Origin: JAHBNG01 sp039028975
GTDB taxonomy: Bacteria > Chloroflexota > Anaerolineae > Caldilineales > Caldilineaceae
Length of the DNA stretch: 44,828 bases
NCBI GenBank assembly: GCA_039028975.1
Contig: JBCCHB010000141.1
Coordinates: 1-44,828 of the forward strand
Reading direction: 5' to 3'
Part shown: piece after piece, positions 31,986 through 40,418 of the stretch
Layout: the number at the start of each line of letters is the position of its first letter
Position numbering within the stretch: the first letter of the stretch is position 1
Position numbers and translations under genes: made by a program
The notes under the pieces: model-generated
Seen by the model: only the letters and a program-made list of their open reading frames with translations
Database searches by the model: none
What the model was told of the DNA's origin: nothing

Positions 31986-32651
31986 TTACTCATCGAGCCA
32001 GAGGGCACGTACAGGCGAAGCACAGGCGCCCTGAATTTTTAGGGGCAATGCCGTTAATTTACCTCTTGCAGTGCCTATCCGCTCTAAATTCATCAATGGA
32101 GCGAGCAGCAGAATGTCACTACGGAAGAACTTGGGAAAGAAGTTCTGCGGATCGTGGGGGCTGTCATAGCGGGGGGTATCCGAGCCAAGTAGGGCCACAT
32201 TACGCTCCAATACCCACTCAATGGCTTCAGTTAAAAAGTATGGCGGATCGGTTACAAAATTATCTGCATACCAGTGTTTGTCCCAGCCCGTGCCGACGAG
32301 CAGCGCATCTCCTGGCTTCAAGTCTATGTTGGTACCACTCAGCGCCTGCTCTAAGTCAGCCACGCGAATAGGCTGGTTTGCTTCTCGGGGAATCCAGAGG
32401 GCGGCTGCATCAATCATGTAGCAGCGATCCAGTGGTAATTGATCAATGGGCATTCGGCTCTGATCCATGTGAGCTGCCGTCTCTAGATACGTTCCGCTCT
32501 GTACAGCCATAGAGACAGTCTGAGAATAGACAGGATAGTCGAGCCAATCCGGTGGTGGGATCTGTTCAATGCGCGGTGCAGGATAGGGGGCGCCGTAGGA
32601 CCACATGTTGTCTTCAATGGGACCGCTAATGTCGATAATGGTCATTTGCAT
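31986..32651 (-). CDS. Cyclase family protein (kynurenine formamidase-like)
   Basis: A 221-residue protein of the metal-dependent cyclase/formamidase family. It has IIDISGPIEDNMWSYGAPYP at the N-terminus, SMAVQSGTYLETAAHMD where the metal site normally reads GTHxDxPxH, GDALLVGTGWDKHW and NVALLGSDTPRYDSP. The usual first His and Asp are Tyr and Glu here, so metal binding or the reaction may differ. It is the last of four closely spaced minus-strand genes (6 nt after the deacetylase gene). The natural substrate is unknown. Confidence 0.75.
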   Translation of the reverse strand: MQMTIIDISGPIEDNMWSYGAPYPAPRIEQIPPPDWLDYPVYSQTVSMAVQSGTYLETAAHMDQSRMPIDQLPLDRCYMIDAAALWIPREANQPIRVADLEQALSGTNIDLKPGDALLVGTGWDKHWYADNFVTDPPYFLTEAIEWVLERNVALLGSDTPRYDSPHDPQNFFPKFFRSDILLLAPLMNLERIGTARGKLTALPLKIQGACASPVRALWLDE

Positions 32652-32657
32652 TTTCCT

Positions 32658-33569
32658 CTATAAGTTGGGGGCTTGTGGGTCGGCTAGGGTATGATTGTTC
32701 AACACATGTCTATATACCTGTGTGCAAGACGCAACCGTGACCGCCTTCTCCGCATGAGCCAACAGCAGCTCAACCTGCTCCGCTTGCGGGCTGACTCGAT
32801 AGATGGACCAGGGGTGCAGGCAGGGCGTATAGGCGAGCAGCTTCTGCTCTGCCATATAGTTGATGCCTGGGGCATAAGCTTCGTAGACCTCCTGGCCCGT
32901 TTCGGCGGCTTTCTCTGGGTAGGGCCATGGCAGAAGTGGTGGCCAGTAAATCAGAAAAGGTTGTCCGGTCAATACGTTGTCGTGCCAGGCGTGGAGGGGT
33001 ATTTCGAGCAGATCAGGGTAGCCATCTTGGGCGTGCCAGAAGGGTTGGGTTAGCGGCGCGGGTAAGCTGTCCTGTGGCCCTTTGCCCAGACTGCGTACGT
33101 AGCGATAGCCAGCCTCCCAAACGATATCCAATATGGATTCCTGGCCAATTAGCCCCTGGGGAAACGCGCCAGGCGTCGTCAATCCGATAACGGGGCGGCC
33201 AAAGGTATCCTCAATTAACTTCTTAGAGTCGACCAGCTCATAGGTCAGCGCTCGTCGATCATGGGCTATCTCCAACAGATTCTCGTGAGTAAAGGTGTGG
33301 CATTGCAGGTCAAAGAGCGGATTGTCCAGAATGGCGCGCATCTGCGGCCCAGCATGTTCCAGCAGCTTGGCAACAATAAAGAAGGTCGCTGGCTGGTTGC
33401 GTTGGAGATGAACTTCTGCCACGGCGCGGATGCCCGCCAAACATTCATCCAGACGTGCCCCGTCATAGCGCACGGCCCGCCTGTATAGCTCTGCCGAATA
33501 GGGAACATCACCCAGTTCCCACCACGGATAGATGGCCTCGGTATCATATGCTGCGATGTAGAATGACAT
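32658..33569 (-). CDS. Polysaccharide deacetylase (NodB-like) family protein
   Basis: A 303-residue NodB-fold protein. SFYIAAYDTEAIYPWWELG carries the catalytic-type Asp, FDLQCHTFTHENLLEIAHDR the metal-binding His pair, and VIGLTTPGAFPQG the following motif. It resembles PuuE/allantoinase-like members. It has no signal peptide, so it is probably cytoplasmic and acts on a small N-acyl or amide substrate. The ATG at 33569 follows a GGGGGG site and is preferred to an upstream in-frame start. It lies 17 nt downstream of the PseI-like gene. Confidence 0.78.
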   Translation of the reverse strand: MSFYIAAYDTEAIYPWWELGDVPYSAELYRRAVRYDGARLDECLAGIRAVAEVHLQRNQPATFFIVAKLLEHAGPQMRAILDNPLFDLQCHTFTHENLLEIAHDRRALTYELVDSKKLIEDTFGRPVIGLTTPGAFPQGLIGQESILDIVWEAGYRYVRSLGKGPQDSLPAPLTQPFWHAQDGYPDLLEIPLHAWHDNVLTGQPFLIYWPPLLPWPYPEKAAETGQEVYEAYAPGINYMAEQKLLAYTPCLHPWSIYRVSPQAEQVELLLAHAEKAVTVASCTQVYRHVLNNHTLADPQAPNL

Positions 33570-33586
33570 GAAATCCCCCCTGACTA

Positions 33587-34630
33587 TCAAATATACCCCC
33601 AACTGAGCGGCGTACCCCGCTTTACATTTTGGCTTGCGCGTCGACCGACTACTGAATCCAAATAGCGGGTGTGTAATCCATGGCCAGGTCGAATCGAGCG
33701 AACGTTTTCATGGGTGAATTCCTCGCCCGCGGCCACATCTTGTACGACAAAGAGCGACCGACGAAAGACCCGACTTTGCGCTTCCTTTTCATTCAAACCA
33801 TACTGGACTGATCCCAACGCCTTCTCTGTCATGCGGACCGCATCTACCATCTCTTTAAACTCGTCTGGCTCTAAAGAAAAGGCTCTATCAGCGCTAGGAA
33901 TTTCCCGCGATGTAGTGAAATGCTTCTCGATGATGCAGGCACCCAAAGCCACCGCGGCCACTGGAACTGTGGTGCCAAGCGTATGGTCGGAGAGGCCCGC
34001 CGGGACACCAAAGGCTTGTGCCAAATGAGGGATGGTTTGCAAGTTCATCACTTCAGGCGGCGAAGGGTAGGCGCTGCTACACTTGAGGAGTGCAAGTTCT
34101 GTGCAGCCCGCCTCGCACAACGTAGAGACAGCTTCGTCGATCTCAGCCAAGTTCGCCATACCCGTGGACATAATCACCGGTTTTCCGCTTTGGGCAACGC
34201 GTCGCAGCAGGGGCAGATCGACATTCTCAAAAGAAGCGACTTTGATGACAGGGACATCCATCTCATCCATCAGATCGACGGCGGTGGCGTCAAAAGGCGT
34301 AGAGAAGAGATCCATACCTAACTCTTCTGCAACCTCTTTCAGTTTTGGCTGCCATTCCCATGGAGTATATGCTTCGCCATAGAGATCATATAGGTTACGG
34401 CCTTCCCAAAGGGTTCCCTCAATACGGAAATACTCGTTGTGGCAGTCGATAGTAAGCGTATCCGGCGTATAAGTTTGTAGCTTGACAGCGTCCGCGCCGG
34501 ATGCCTTTGCCGCTTTCACAATTTCAACCGCTTGGTCAAAATCCTGATTATGGTTGGCCGACATCTCGGCAATGATGTACGTCGGTTGGCCTGGGCCGAT
34601 GATACGTCTATTGATAGTGATATGGGTCAT
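33587..34630 (-). CDS. PseI/NeuB-like nonulosonic acid synthase
   Basis: A 347-residue protein. The N-terminal TIM barrel begins PTYIIAEMSANHNQDFDQAV, with DAVKLQTYTPDTLTI, MDLFSTPFDATAVDLMD, KCSSAYPSPPEVMNL and GLSDHTLGTTVPVAAVALGA as NeuB landmarks. A C-terminal SAF (antifreeze-like) domain starts near 285 (SLFVVQDVAAGEEFTHENVR). The family condenses PEP with a six-carbon acylamino sugar; IAEMSANHN fits the pseudaminic acid (PseI) branch. No CMP-sugar synthetase or other Pse/Leg gene is present, so the product is uncertain. The ATG at 34630 gives the usual start. Confidence 0.85.
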   Translation of the reverse strand: MTHITINRRIIGPGQPTYIIAEMSANHNQDFDQAVEIVKAAKASGADAVKLQTYTPDTLTIDCHNEYFRIEGTLWEGRNLYDLYGEAYTPWEWQPKLKEVAEELGMDLFSTPFDATAVDLMDEMDVPVIKVASFENVDLPLLRRVAQSGKPVIMSTGMANLAEIDEAVSTLCEAGCTELALLKCSSAYPSPPEVMNLQTIPHLAQAFGVPAGLSDHTLGTTVPVAAVALGACIIEKHFTTSREIPSADRAFSLEPDEFKEMVDAVRMTEKALGSVQYGLNEKEAQSRVFRRSLFVVQDVAAGEEFTHENVRSIRPGHGLHTRYLDSVVGRRASQNVKRGTPLSWGYI

Positions 34631-34687
34631 GGGTTTGTTTTTTCTCTTCATTCCACTCAAGATAGCATTTCACTCGATTGATTATGC

Positions 34688-36103
34688 TCACACTTGGACG
34701 GCTTCCAGGCCCTTCAGTCGTCCAAATTTCTCTAGTTTGCCTGCTATGTGGCCAACACCTAATGCGCAATGGTGGGTGGGAGCTTGGGCGCACCAAGCAT
34801 CTATAAATTCAGCGGGTGCTAGACTGAAGCGGATTCGGCTATTGGTATTGCCGACCTGCATAATGGGACCAGAAAGGGATTCTCCTTCCGAATAGAGGAA
34901 TTTGATGTTGCCTTGCCGGGTTTGGGTACAGCACAGGATGGTGACCGGTCCGGTCTTTACCTTAAATTCTACAGAAACACCTGAGCCAGATTTGCCGTGA
35001 AATAGCTCCAGCCCACGTAGAATAGGCCTTTGGTCGCTAATGGAAATGTGGCCAGGGCCATCATGCCCCATGAGAACAAAGCTGTCGTCGAAATCCATAG
35101 CCACAAACTCGGTATAGGAGCCGCCTGTGCCAAAGACATCCATGATCTTCATGGCCACCGCGTTCTTGAGATCACCCTCACCCGCCGCAGGAATGCCTCT
35201 GGCTGTGAGGAGTGAGTTGCCAACCGCTAGGGCCGCACCCAATTTCTCGTACTCATTCCCGCCAACCCCACGATAGTAGTAGGCTAGGGCACTCAGCTCA
35301 AAATCGGCTACGAGATTGTCCAGCCCTACTGCTACCTGACCGGCCCACCGAAGATCATCGGCAGCCGCACTCTCAGCCACATCAAACACAGCATGAATTT
35401 CATCCAGCTTAGCGCTAATATCTCCCTCAGTGGCTCCAGTGACCCGCTCTTGCAGATCACACATCTCCAGCACTTCTACGTGGGATCCTATTTGGGCATG
35501 GTGCTGGGCAAAGTCAGAATACATGTCCAACATGCCGGGGTAGGTATGGCCCATAAACCCAAACCGCGCGCCGCGCAGCACTCGCACCGCAGTGGCAGCT
35601 TGACACCAATCAAAGAGTTTGCTCCAGACCCGTTCATCGTTGTAGAGCATCCCTGAGACAACCTGAAAATCAATGTCTGCTCGATGAAACGCGTTGGAGA
35701 TCTCGGGTACGCAGCAGACGGAACAGTTGGCCAGCCATTCATCTGTGTCTACGTTGGGATAATCCAAGGAAGAGGTCGGTTGAAGATTCAAGAGTAGTAC
35801 TGGCACTTTGGCCTGTTGCACAATGGGCAGCACCTGAGAGCTAGTGGCGTAGGTCGCCGTGTGGCAGATAAGCAGATCCACATTTTCGCCGGCGATTCGC
35901 ATCCCTGCAGTGTGGCCATCTTGAGCGTTGTCGATGAGGCCCATTTGGACAACATCGGCAAATTGGGAAAGCTCGCTGACAATGTGCTTGTAGTAACCCT
36001 CTAATTGCTCTTTCAATCCCGGAAACTGAGGCCAATATGCTGCCAGCCCAATGGCGAAGAGGCCGATACGAGCCTTTGGGTAGTTGCGCTGCGTGATTTC
36101 CAT
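34688..36103 (-). CDS. L-fucose/L-arabinose isomerase-like protein
   Basis: A 471-residue protein resembling the FucI/AraA superfamily. It has an N-terminal Rossmann-like part (RIGLFAIGLAAYWPQFPG, DLLICHTATYATSSQVLPI) and a middle domain (FGFMGHTYPGMLDMYSDF, LSALAYYYRGVGGNEYEKLG). AVGNSLLTARGIPAAGEGDL holds a conserved Glu, and TGGSYTEFVAMDFDDSFVLMGHDGPGH the His/Asp region. It probably isomerises a sugar or sugar derivative. AGGAGG lies 9 nt before the ATG at 36103. It is the first gene of the four-gene operon, divergent from the RAMP operon. Confidence 0.75.
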   Translation of the reverse strand: MEITQRNYPKARIGLFAIGLAAYWPQFPGLKEQLEGYYKHIVSELSQFADVVQMGLIDNAQDGHTAGMRIAGENVDLLICHTATYATSSQVLPIVQQAKVPVLLLNLQPTSSLDYPNVDTDEWLANCSVCCVPEISNAFHRADIDFQVVSGMLYNDERVWSKLFDWCQAATAVRVLRGARFGFMGHTYPGMLDMYSDFAQHHAQIGSHVEVLEMCDLQERVTGATEGDISAKLDEIHAVFDVAESAAADDLRWAGQVAVGLDNLVADFELSALAYYYRGVGGNEYEKLGAALAVGNSLLTARGIPAAGEGDLKNAVAMKIMDVFGTGGSYTEFVAMDFDDSFVLMGHDGPGHISISDQRPILRGLELFHGKSGSGVSVEFKVKTGPVTILCCTQTRQGNIKFLYSEGESLSGPIMQVGNTNSRIRFSLAPAEFIDAWCAQAPTHHCALGVGHIAGKLEKFGRLKGLEAVQV

Positions 36104-36139
36104 AGATGGTTCCTCCTTGTGTGATAACCTCTAAGAATA

Positions 36140-36148
36140 TGGTATAAT
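36140..36148 (+). promoter_or_regulatory. Candidate extended -10 promoter of the RAMP operon
   Basis: TGGTATAAT is a perfect -10 with TG upstream. TGTGAT at 36120-36125 is at 17-nt spacing but is a weak -35. Transcription would start near 36155, giving a leader of about 44 nt before the GTG at 36199. Confidence 0.5.
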
Positions 36149-36198
36149 CTCTCCGATCACCTTCACGTCATCATATTATTACACAAAAGGAGAAACCT

Positions 36199-39100
36199 GT
36201 GTATTTGCGAGGTACACTCTTTGCTGAATCCCCCATCTATCGAGGCAACGCGCGCAAAACTCTCTTTACTCGGGATGCCGATGGCAAAGATCGGTTGGTC
36301 TCGCTGGCTGGAGAAATTGCTGGCACGGCCCAATCCTTAATGGATGCATTTATTGGTCAGTCACGCAATGGCCGCAATGTGGGACTATTGAATCGTCTTT
36401 GGGATCGACTCTACGGGCGGCCCATGCCCCGCGATCTCATCTCGTCTGTTGAATGTCACCTGCAAGAACGCTCGTACCCAGTGGATCGCTTCTTTGATTT
36501 GCGTATGGGCATTCGGCTTGATGAGGATCGATGGTCTGTTGAAGCCAATGCCAATTACAAGATGGAGACCATTTTGCGCAATTCGGTCTTCGATATCACA
36601 TTTCAGGTCAACGACAATCTGCTCTCACGCGATGGCAATACAGATAAGCTCTACTACCTGCTGCAAGAGATGATTGCGGGGCGCTTCTGGTTTGGTGCGG
36701 GCAAGAGTAAAGGGCTGGGCCGTTGTCGTTTGGAGATGGATCTGCCCTTCTCAGCTTCTGCTGCGCCTGCCCTGCAAAATGGGACAAATCACCTCACCGT
36801 CACCTGCCAATTTGACGCCACTAACCCGCTCCTTGTTGGCTGGAATTGGGGGAAAGTGGAGCCAGACGTTCCCGCTTTCGCCGCGGTCGAAGGGCGCGTA
36901 TTGGTTGAATCCATGCGCACATTGCCCGCAGCCATTCGCGAACGGCTGCAAATGGGCATTGGCGGCCCTATTCTTAGCCCAGAAGATTGGAAGAGCAAGC
37001 TCCGCGCCCAACTTCCCCGGGTCACAGCCATTTGGCTGCGTAGCCAATCCATGGGCGAATCTGAAACGTGGACTCTGCCCGCGGACGCGCTGGCCAAATT
37101 AGGCAAGGGCAAGAAACATGCCCTCTCAAAAAAAGTGCTGGAGAGCGTCCGGCACCTGACCGATACGGCCTTTCCCTCTAGAGGAGATGCTGAATCGGCG
37201 GTGGTTGAGGCATTGGGGAATAAGGCCAATATGGCCAAACGGATTATGGGTGCTATGGTTCAGGAGACAAAGACCGGACACGCCCTCAATCAACAGGTCT
37301 GGCAAGAGGTGGCAGATGGACTCAATCTGGATCCTGCATTGGGAGAGACTCTGGCATCCCAGATTGAGGACGAAGTGGATTTCACGGCCACCCTCAGCCA
37401 AGCCTGTATGGTAGCCATGCCTCAATTAGAGCAGCAGGTGGATCGCCAGATCCATATGTTGCAGAGTGATAGCTGGGTGGACGTAGAGATAGACAATCGC
37501 GAGCAGCATGTTAGGATTAAAGAGATGGTGCGCGATGGGCAGATCGATGAACACCAATGGGGTGATTATAATCAAGTTCCGAATGGGGTGACCTCCGCAG
37601 TTTGGCGCGAATTCCTGGCGGGTCATCGGCGAGTTCAGTATCAACATATGCGAAGCCCGCGCAATCTCAATAAGAGCATAACCAACGACCGTAATTTTAT
37701 CGATTTTCTGCAAGCCTATCGCATCCGCTCTCGCCAGGAGTTGGCTCAACCTCAACATGTGGAATTTCGGGCTGGGGGGCGTTCTGGTCGCGAATACGCC
37801 AAAGCACATGGCCGTCCTTTCGACACTATCTTTATGCGCATGTTGACCTGGAAGCCTTCTGACCAGACAGAAGAGGGCTGGGAAGCCTACATCCCAGGCA
37901 GCACGCTCAAGGGGGCCTTCCGCAAGCGAGCGTCCCAGGTGCTAAAGACGCTTTGGGGCGAATCACAACGGACCGACGAGATGTTGGATTGGCTCTTTGG
38001 TAAGCAGGGGCAGGCAGGGCGTATCTTTTTTGCCGATGCCTATCTTGTTGATCCAGAGAATACAGATCGGGCATGGTGTTCACTTGATGGGATTACAGTG
38101 GATCCCAAGACTGCCCAACCTATTGAAAGCGCCAAGATGAGCTTTCTCTACGCCTACGGCGAACAACTTCAGTTTCGTACCCGTTTTGATCTACAAGATC
38201 TAGGTGACCGAAATAGCATGGCCCTTGCCATCTTTCAGCACCTACTTCAGGATTTCCAGCAGGGCGACATCCCACTAGGGGGCGAAAAGACAAATGGAAT
38301 GGGATGGGTCCAGTCCTCAGTGAGTGCTGTCGAGTGGCTCTCTGACAAAAGTGATAGGATTATGAATGATTTTTTCTCCAATCAGAGTTCAACCCAAGAG
38401 GGCCTCTGGCAGGCTATTCGCTTACAAGGAGATGCTGCTGCTGAAGCCATGATGCCGACACGCGGCCTGGTTGAGGCCCAGGTGAAGAGAGCGACTACTC
38501 CACCACTGGCCCGAGATGGTTTTATCTCTCACCGTTCGTTTGGTGGCTACTGTGGTAAGCTCTCGATTGAAGCCGAAGTTTTGCGGTCGCTTCACATACA
38601 AGAGAGCGGGCAGCCATCTCATACAACTTTAGTTGATGGCGAACCGGTCAACGGCTGGGACTTCTTCTCCATGGCACCCGCTGAGGCAGAAAGTCGAGGA
38701 GAGAATCGCCGCTATGCCTTGCCGAGTCGCAGTCTACGGGGTATGTTGCGCCATATGTATGCCATTGTGAGCGATTCTCGTACCCCAAGCAGCGACCTGT
38801 CCAATCTCAATCCGGTGGATAGCCTCTTTGGCTGGGTTGGGCCGGGGCAGAATCAATCATTGATGGGTCGGGTCTCGGTCAATTTCGCGCCCTTTGAGTC
38901 ACCAGAACTACAGTGGTACCGAGTCCCCAATTTCTATAATGGCTTACGCTATGTCAATGGAGAGTGGACCCAGGCCGAGGGGCAGAAAGCCAGCAAGCAT
39001 GAGATTGCTGACACGTGGCGCGTCTTCCACCACGCACCGTTAGCCCCTATTATAGAGCAACTGGCGAACTTTACACCGACGAAACCTTCTGATCAATATT

Positions 39101-39423
39101 TGCGAGCTGTGATGCCTGGGGCACGTGCTCGCTTCAGCCTGCGCTTCTGGAATCTTACAAAGGAGGAGTTGGAGCGTCTGATATGGTCCATACAGCTAGA
39201 AGAAAAGCTGGCCCATAAGCTAGGCAAAAATCGTTACTTGGGCTTTGGCAGCCTGAGACTTCGCCTCCTGCCTGCCAGCTACATCACAGATTGGGCTGGA
39301 CGCTATACCCAGACAAATAAAGATACTGGGCAAGAGATCCTCGATGGGGAAACTTGGCATAATCCCGAGGTCGTCTACCATCGACGTGCATTGTGCCAGG
39401 CATTGGACGCTGGTTTGGGCTAA
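36199..39423 (+). CDS. Multi-module RAMP (Cas7/Csm3/Cmr-like) fusion protein
   Basis: A 1074-residue protein starting at a GTG with AAAGGAG 7 nt upstream. Module 1 (about 1-180) opens YLRGTLFAESPIYRGNAR and closes on the glycine-rich loop FGAGKSKGLGRCRLEM (165-180). A second RAMP-like stretch begins near 199. A clear Cas7-type module (about 500-710) has YIPGSTLKGAFRKRA, LFGKQGQAGRIFFADAYLVD and LGGEKTNGMGWVQ. The last module (about 775-1025) has LPSRSLRGMLRHMYA, DSLFGWVG then MGRVSVNF, and GKNRYLGFGSLRLRLL. RAMP proteins form the RNA-binding backbone of type III CRISPR effectors; several fused in one chain recalls Cas7-11, but the order and size differ. The last module resembles TIGR03986-type RAMP proteins as I recall them. 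There is no HD or GGDD (Cas10) motif. First gene of a three-gene operon. Confidence 0.88.
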   Translation: MYLRGTLFAESPIYRGNARKTLFTRDADGKDRLVSLAGEIAGTAQSLMDAFIGQSRNGRNVGLLNRLWDRLYGRPMPRDLISSVECHLQERSYPVDRFFDLRMGIRLDEDRWSVEANANYKMETILRNSVFDITFQVNDNLLSRDGNTDKLYYLLQEMIAGRFWFGAGKSKGLGRCRLEMDLPFSASAAPALQNGTNHLTVTCQFDATNPLLVGWNWGKVEPDVPAFAAVEGRVLVESMRTLPAAIRERLQMGIGGPILSPEDWKSKLRAQLPRVTAIWLRSQSMGESETWTLPADALAKLGKGKKHALSKKVLESVRHLTDTAFPSRGDAESAVVEALGNKANMAKRIMGAMVQETKTGHALNQQVWQEVADGLNLDPALGETLASQIEDEVDFTATLSQACMVAMPQLEQQVDRQIHMLQSDSWVDVEIDNREQHVRIKEMVRDGQIDEHQWGDYNQVPNGVTSAVWREFLAGHRRVQYQHMRSPRNLNKSITNDRNFIDFLQAYRIRSRQELAQPQHVEFRAGGRSGREYAKAHGRPFDTIFMRMLTWKPSDQTEEGWEAYIPGSTLKGAFRKRASQVLKTLWGESQRTDEMLDWLFGKQGQAGRIFFADAYLVDPENTDRAWCSLDGITVDPKTAQPIESAKMSFLYAYGEQLQFRTRFDLQDLGDRNSMALAIFQHLLQDFQQGDIPLGGEKTNGMGWVQSSVSAVEWLSDKSDRIMNDFFSNQSSTQEGLWQAIRLQGDAAAEAMMPTRGLVEAQVKRATTPPLARDGFISHRSFGGYCGKLSIEAEVLRSLHIQESGQPSHTTLVDGEPVNGWDFFSMAPAEAESRGENRRYALPSRSLRGMLRHMYAIVSDSRTPSSDLSNLNPVDSLFGWVGPGQNQSLMGRVSVNFAPFESPELQWYRVPNFYNGLRYVNGEWTQAEGQKASKHEIADTWRVFHHAPLAPIIEQLANFTPTKPSDQYLRAVMPGARARFSLRFWNLTKEELERLIWSIQLEEKLAHKLGKNRYLGFGSLRLRLLPASYITDWAGRYTQTNKDTGQEILDGETWHNPEVVYHRRALCQALDAGLG

Positions 39424-40418
39424 TGCTAAGCCCTTTTGATTGGTTGCGTCGCTGTGAGTCTGGAGCAGAGCTATTGTCTATCTTGGGCATGTTACACCAG
39501 GATCCTGACTGCTTTACACGATTGGAAGCTGTGGCCAGCCTCAAATCTTCTGTTGGGATAGATGAAAGTGGTACTGAATCCAACCAGAGTCTCTCTAACC
39601 GGGATAGTGCAAATCAGAGGAGAACCAAAGAGCCAAGTCCCATCGGAATTGGACCTGTACCGAACGCCTTAGCGGTTCCTTGTTCGCGTTGCTGGCTCTA
39701 CCCACGCCTTCCTCAGAGCATCTACTGTGGGATATGTCGCGTAATACGAAACGGCACACGTGACACAGGCGTGGTTATACGTGATGTGGTGGTTGCTTGG
39801 GGATATGTTAACTTCTTGCCTGCCCAATTGCAGGCCAAGGCAAACAAAGTACCGAATCATCTACTGGGAATCTTCATACCAGACGAGCAGCACTTTGTGG
39901 CTCTACTCCGCCGCCGTGAAATCCATCCCTGGTTGCAGGATCTTGTTCTCTACTATGGCGCAGACTTCAAGGGCCATATCCAAATCTTCCCCACCATGGG
40001 ATCAGACAACGGGTTGGGGATGGGTGATATCTTATGCCGGGCCATTCGACATGAAGGGTACTTTCAGTTAGATAAGCTACGCATTCGCTTCTACACCCGA
40101 GCCTTCCAAGTATTGCGTCCTCATGAAGCAGATAAAGAGGGGCTACTGACTTTTGAGGTGGCCGAATTTCTGAGTCTATTGGAGATGGCATCTATCTTTC
40201 GCTCCCTGATCACGCCAGCCGACCAGAAGATGCTTTATGAGCTTTTGACCATGCCGACGGACGCGGGTGAGATGTTTTACTGGGGACGCGTTACAGGGTC
40301 GCTTACGCCGCGGGTGCGGGATCTGCTGGAAGCGTGGCAGATGCGCAGTTGGCCTGCTAACCGAGTGAAGTTCTTTTACGAATTAATGGAAAATGTGGAC
40401 TACCAACCCGCCGCTTAA
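39423..40418 (+). CDS. Unrecognised RAMP-operon protein with zinc-ribbon-like CxxC pair
   Basis: A 331-residue protein starting at an ATG that overlaps the RAMP fusion stop (TAATG). I recognise no family. Residues 1-40 (SPFDWLRRCESGAELLSILG) look helical. A Ser/Asn-rich linker covers about 43-75. Cys87, Cys90, Cys102 and Cys105 (CSRC ... CGIC) form a zinc-ribbon-like knuckle. The rest is mixed alpha/beta (NHLLGIFIPDEQHFVALL, LDKLRIRFYTRAFQVL, VRDLLEAWQMRSWP). There is no CARF, HEPN RxxxxH or polymerase motif. Its place between two RAMP genes suggests a structural or regulatory subunit; this is inference. Confidence 0.75.
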   Translation: MLSPFDWLRRCESGAELLSILGMLHQDPDCFTRLEAVASLKSSVGIDESGTESNQSLSNRDSANQRRTKEPSPIGIGPVPNALAVPCSRCWLYPRLPQSIYCGICRVIRNGTRDTGVVIRDVVVAWGYVNFLPAQLQAKANKVPNHLLGIFIPDEQHFVALLRRREIHPWLQDLVLYYGADFKGHIQIFPTMGSDNGLGMGDILCRAIRHEGYFQLDKLRIRFYTRAFQVLRPHEADKEGLLTFEVAEFLSLLEMASIFRSLITPADQKMLYELLTMPTDAGEMFYWGRVTGSLTPRVRDLLEAWQMRSWPANRVKFFYELMENVDYQPAA

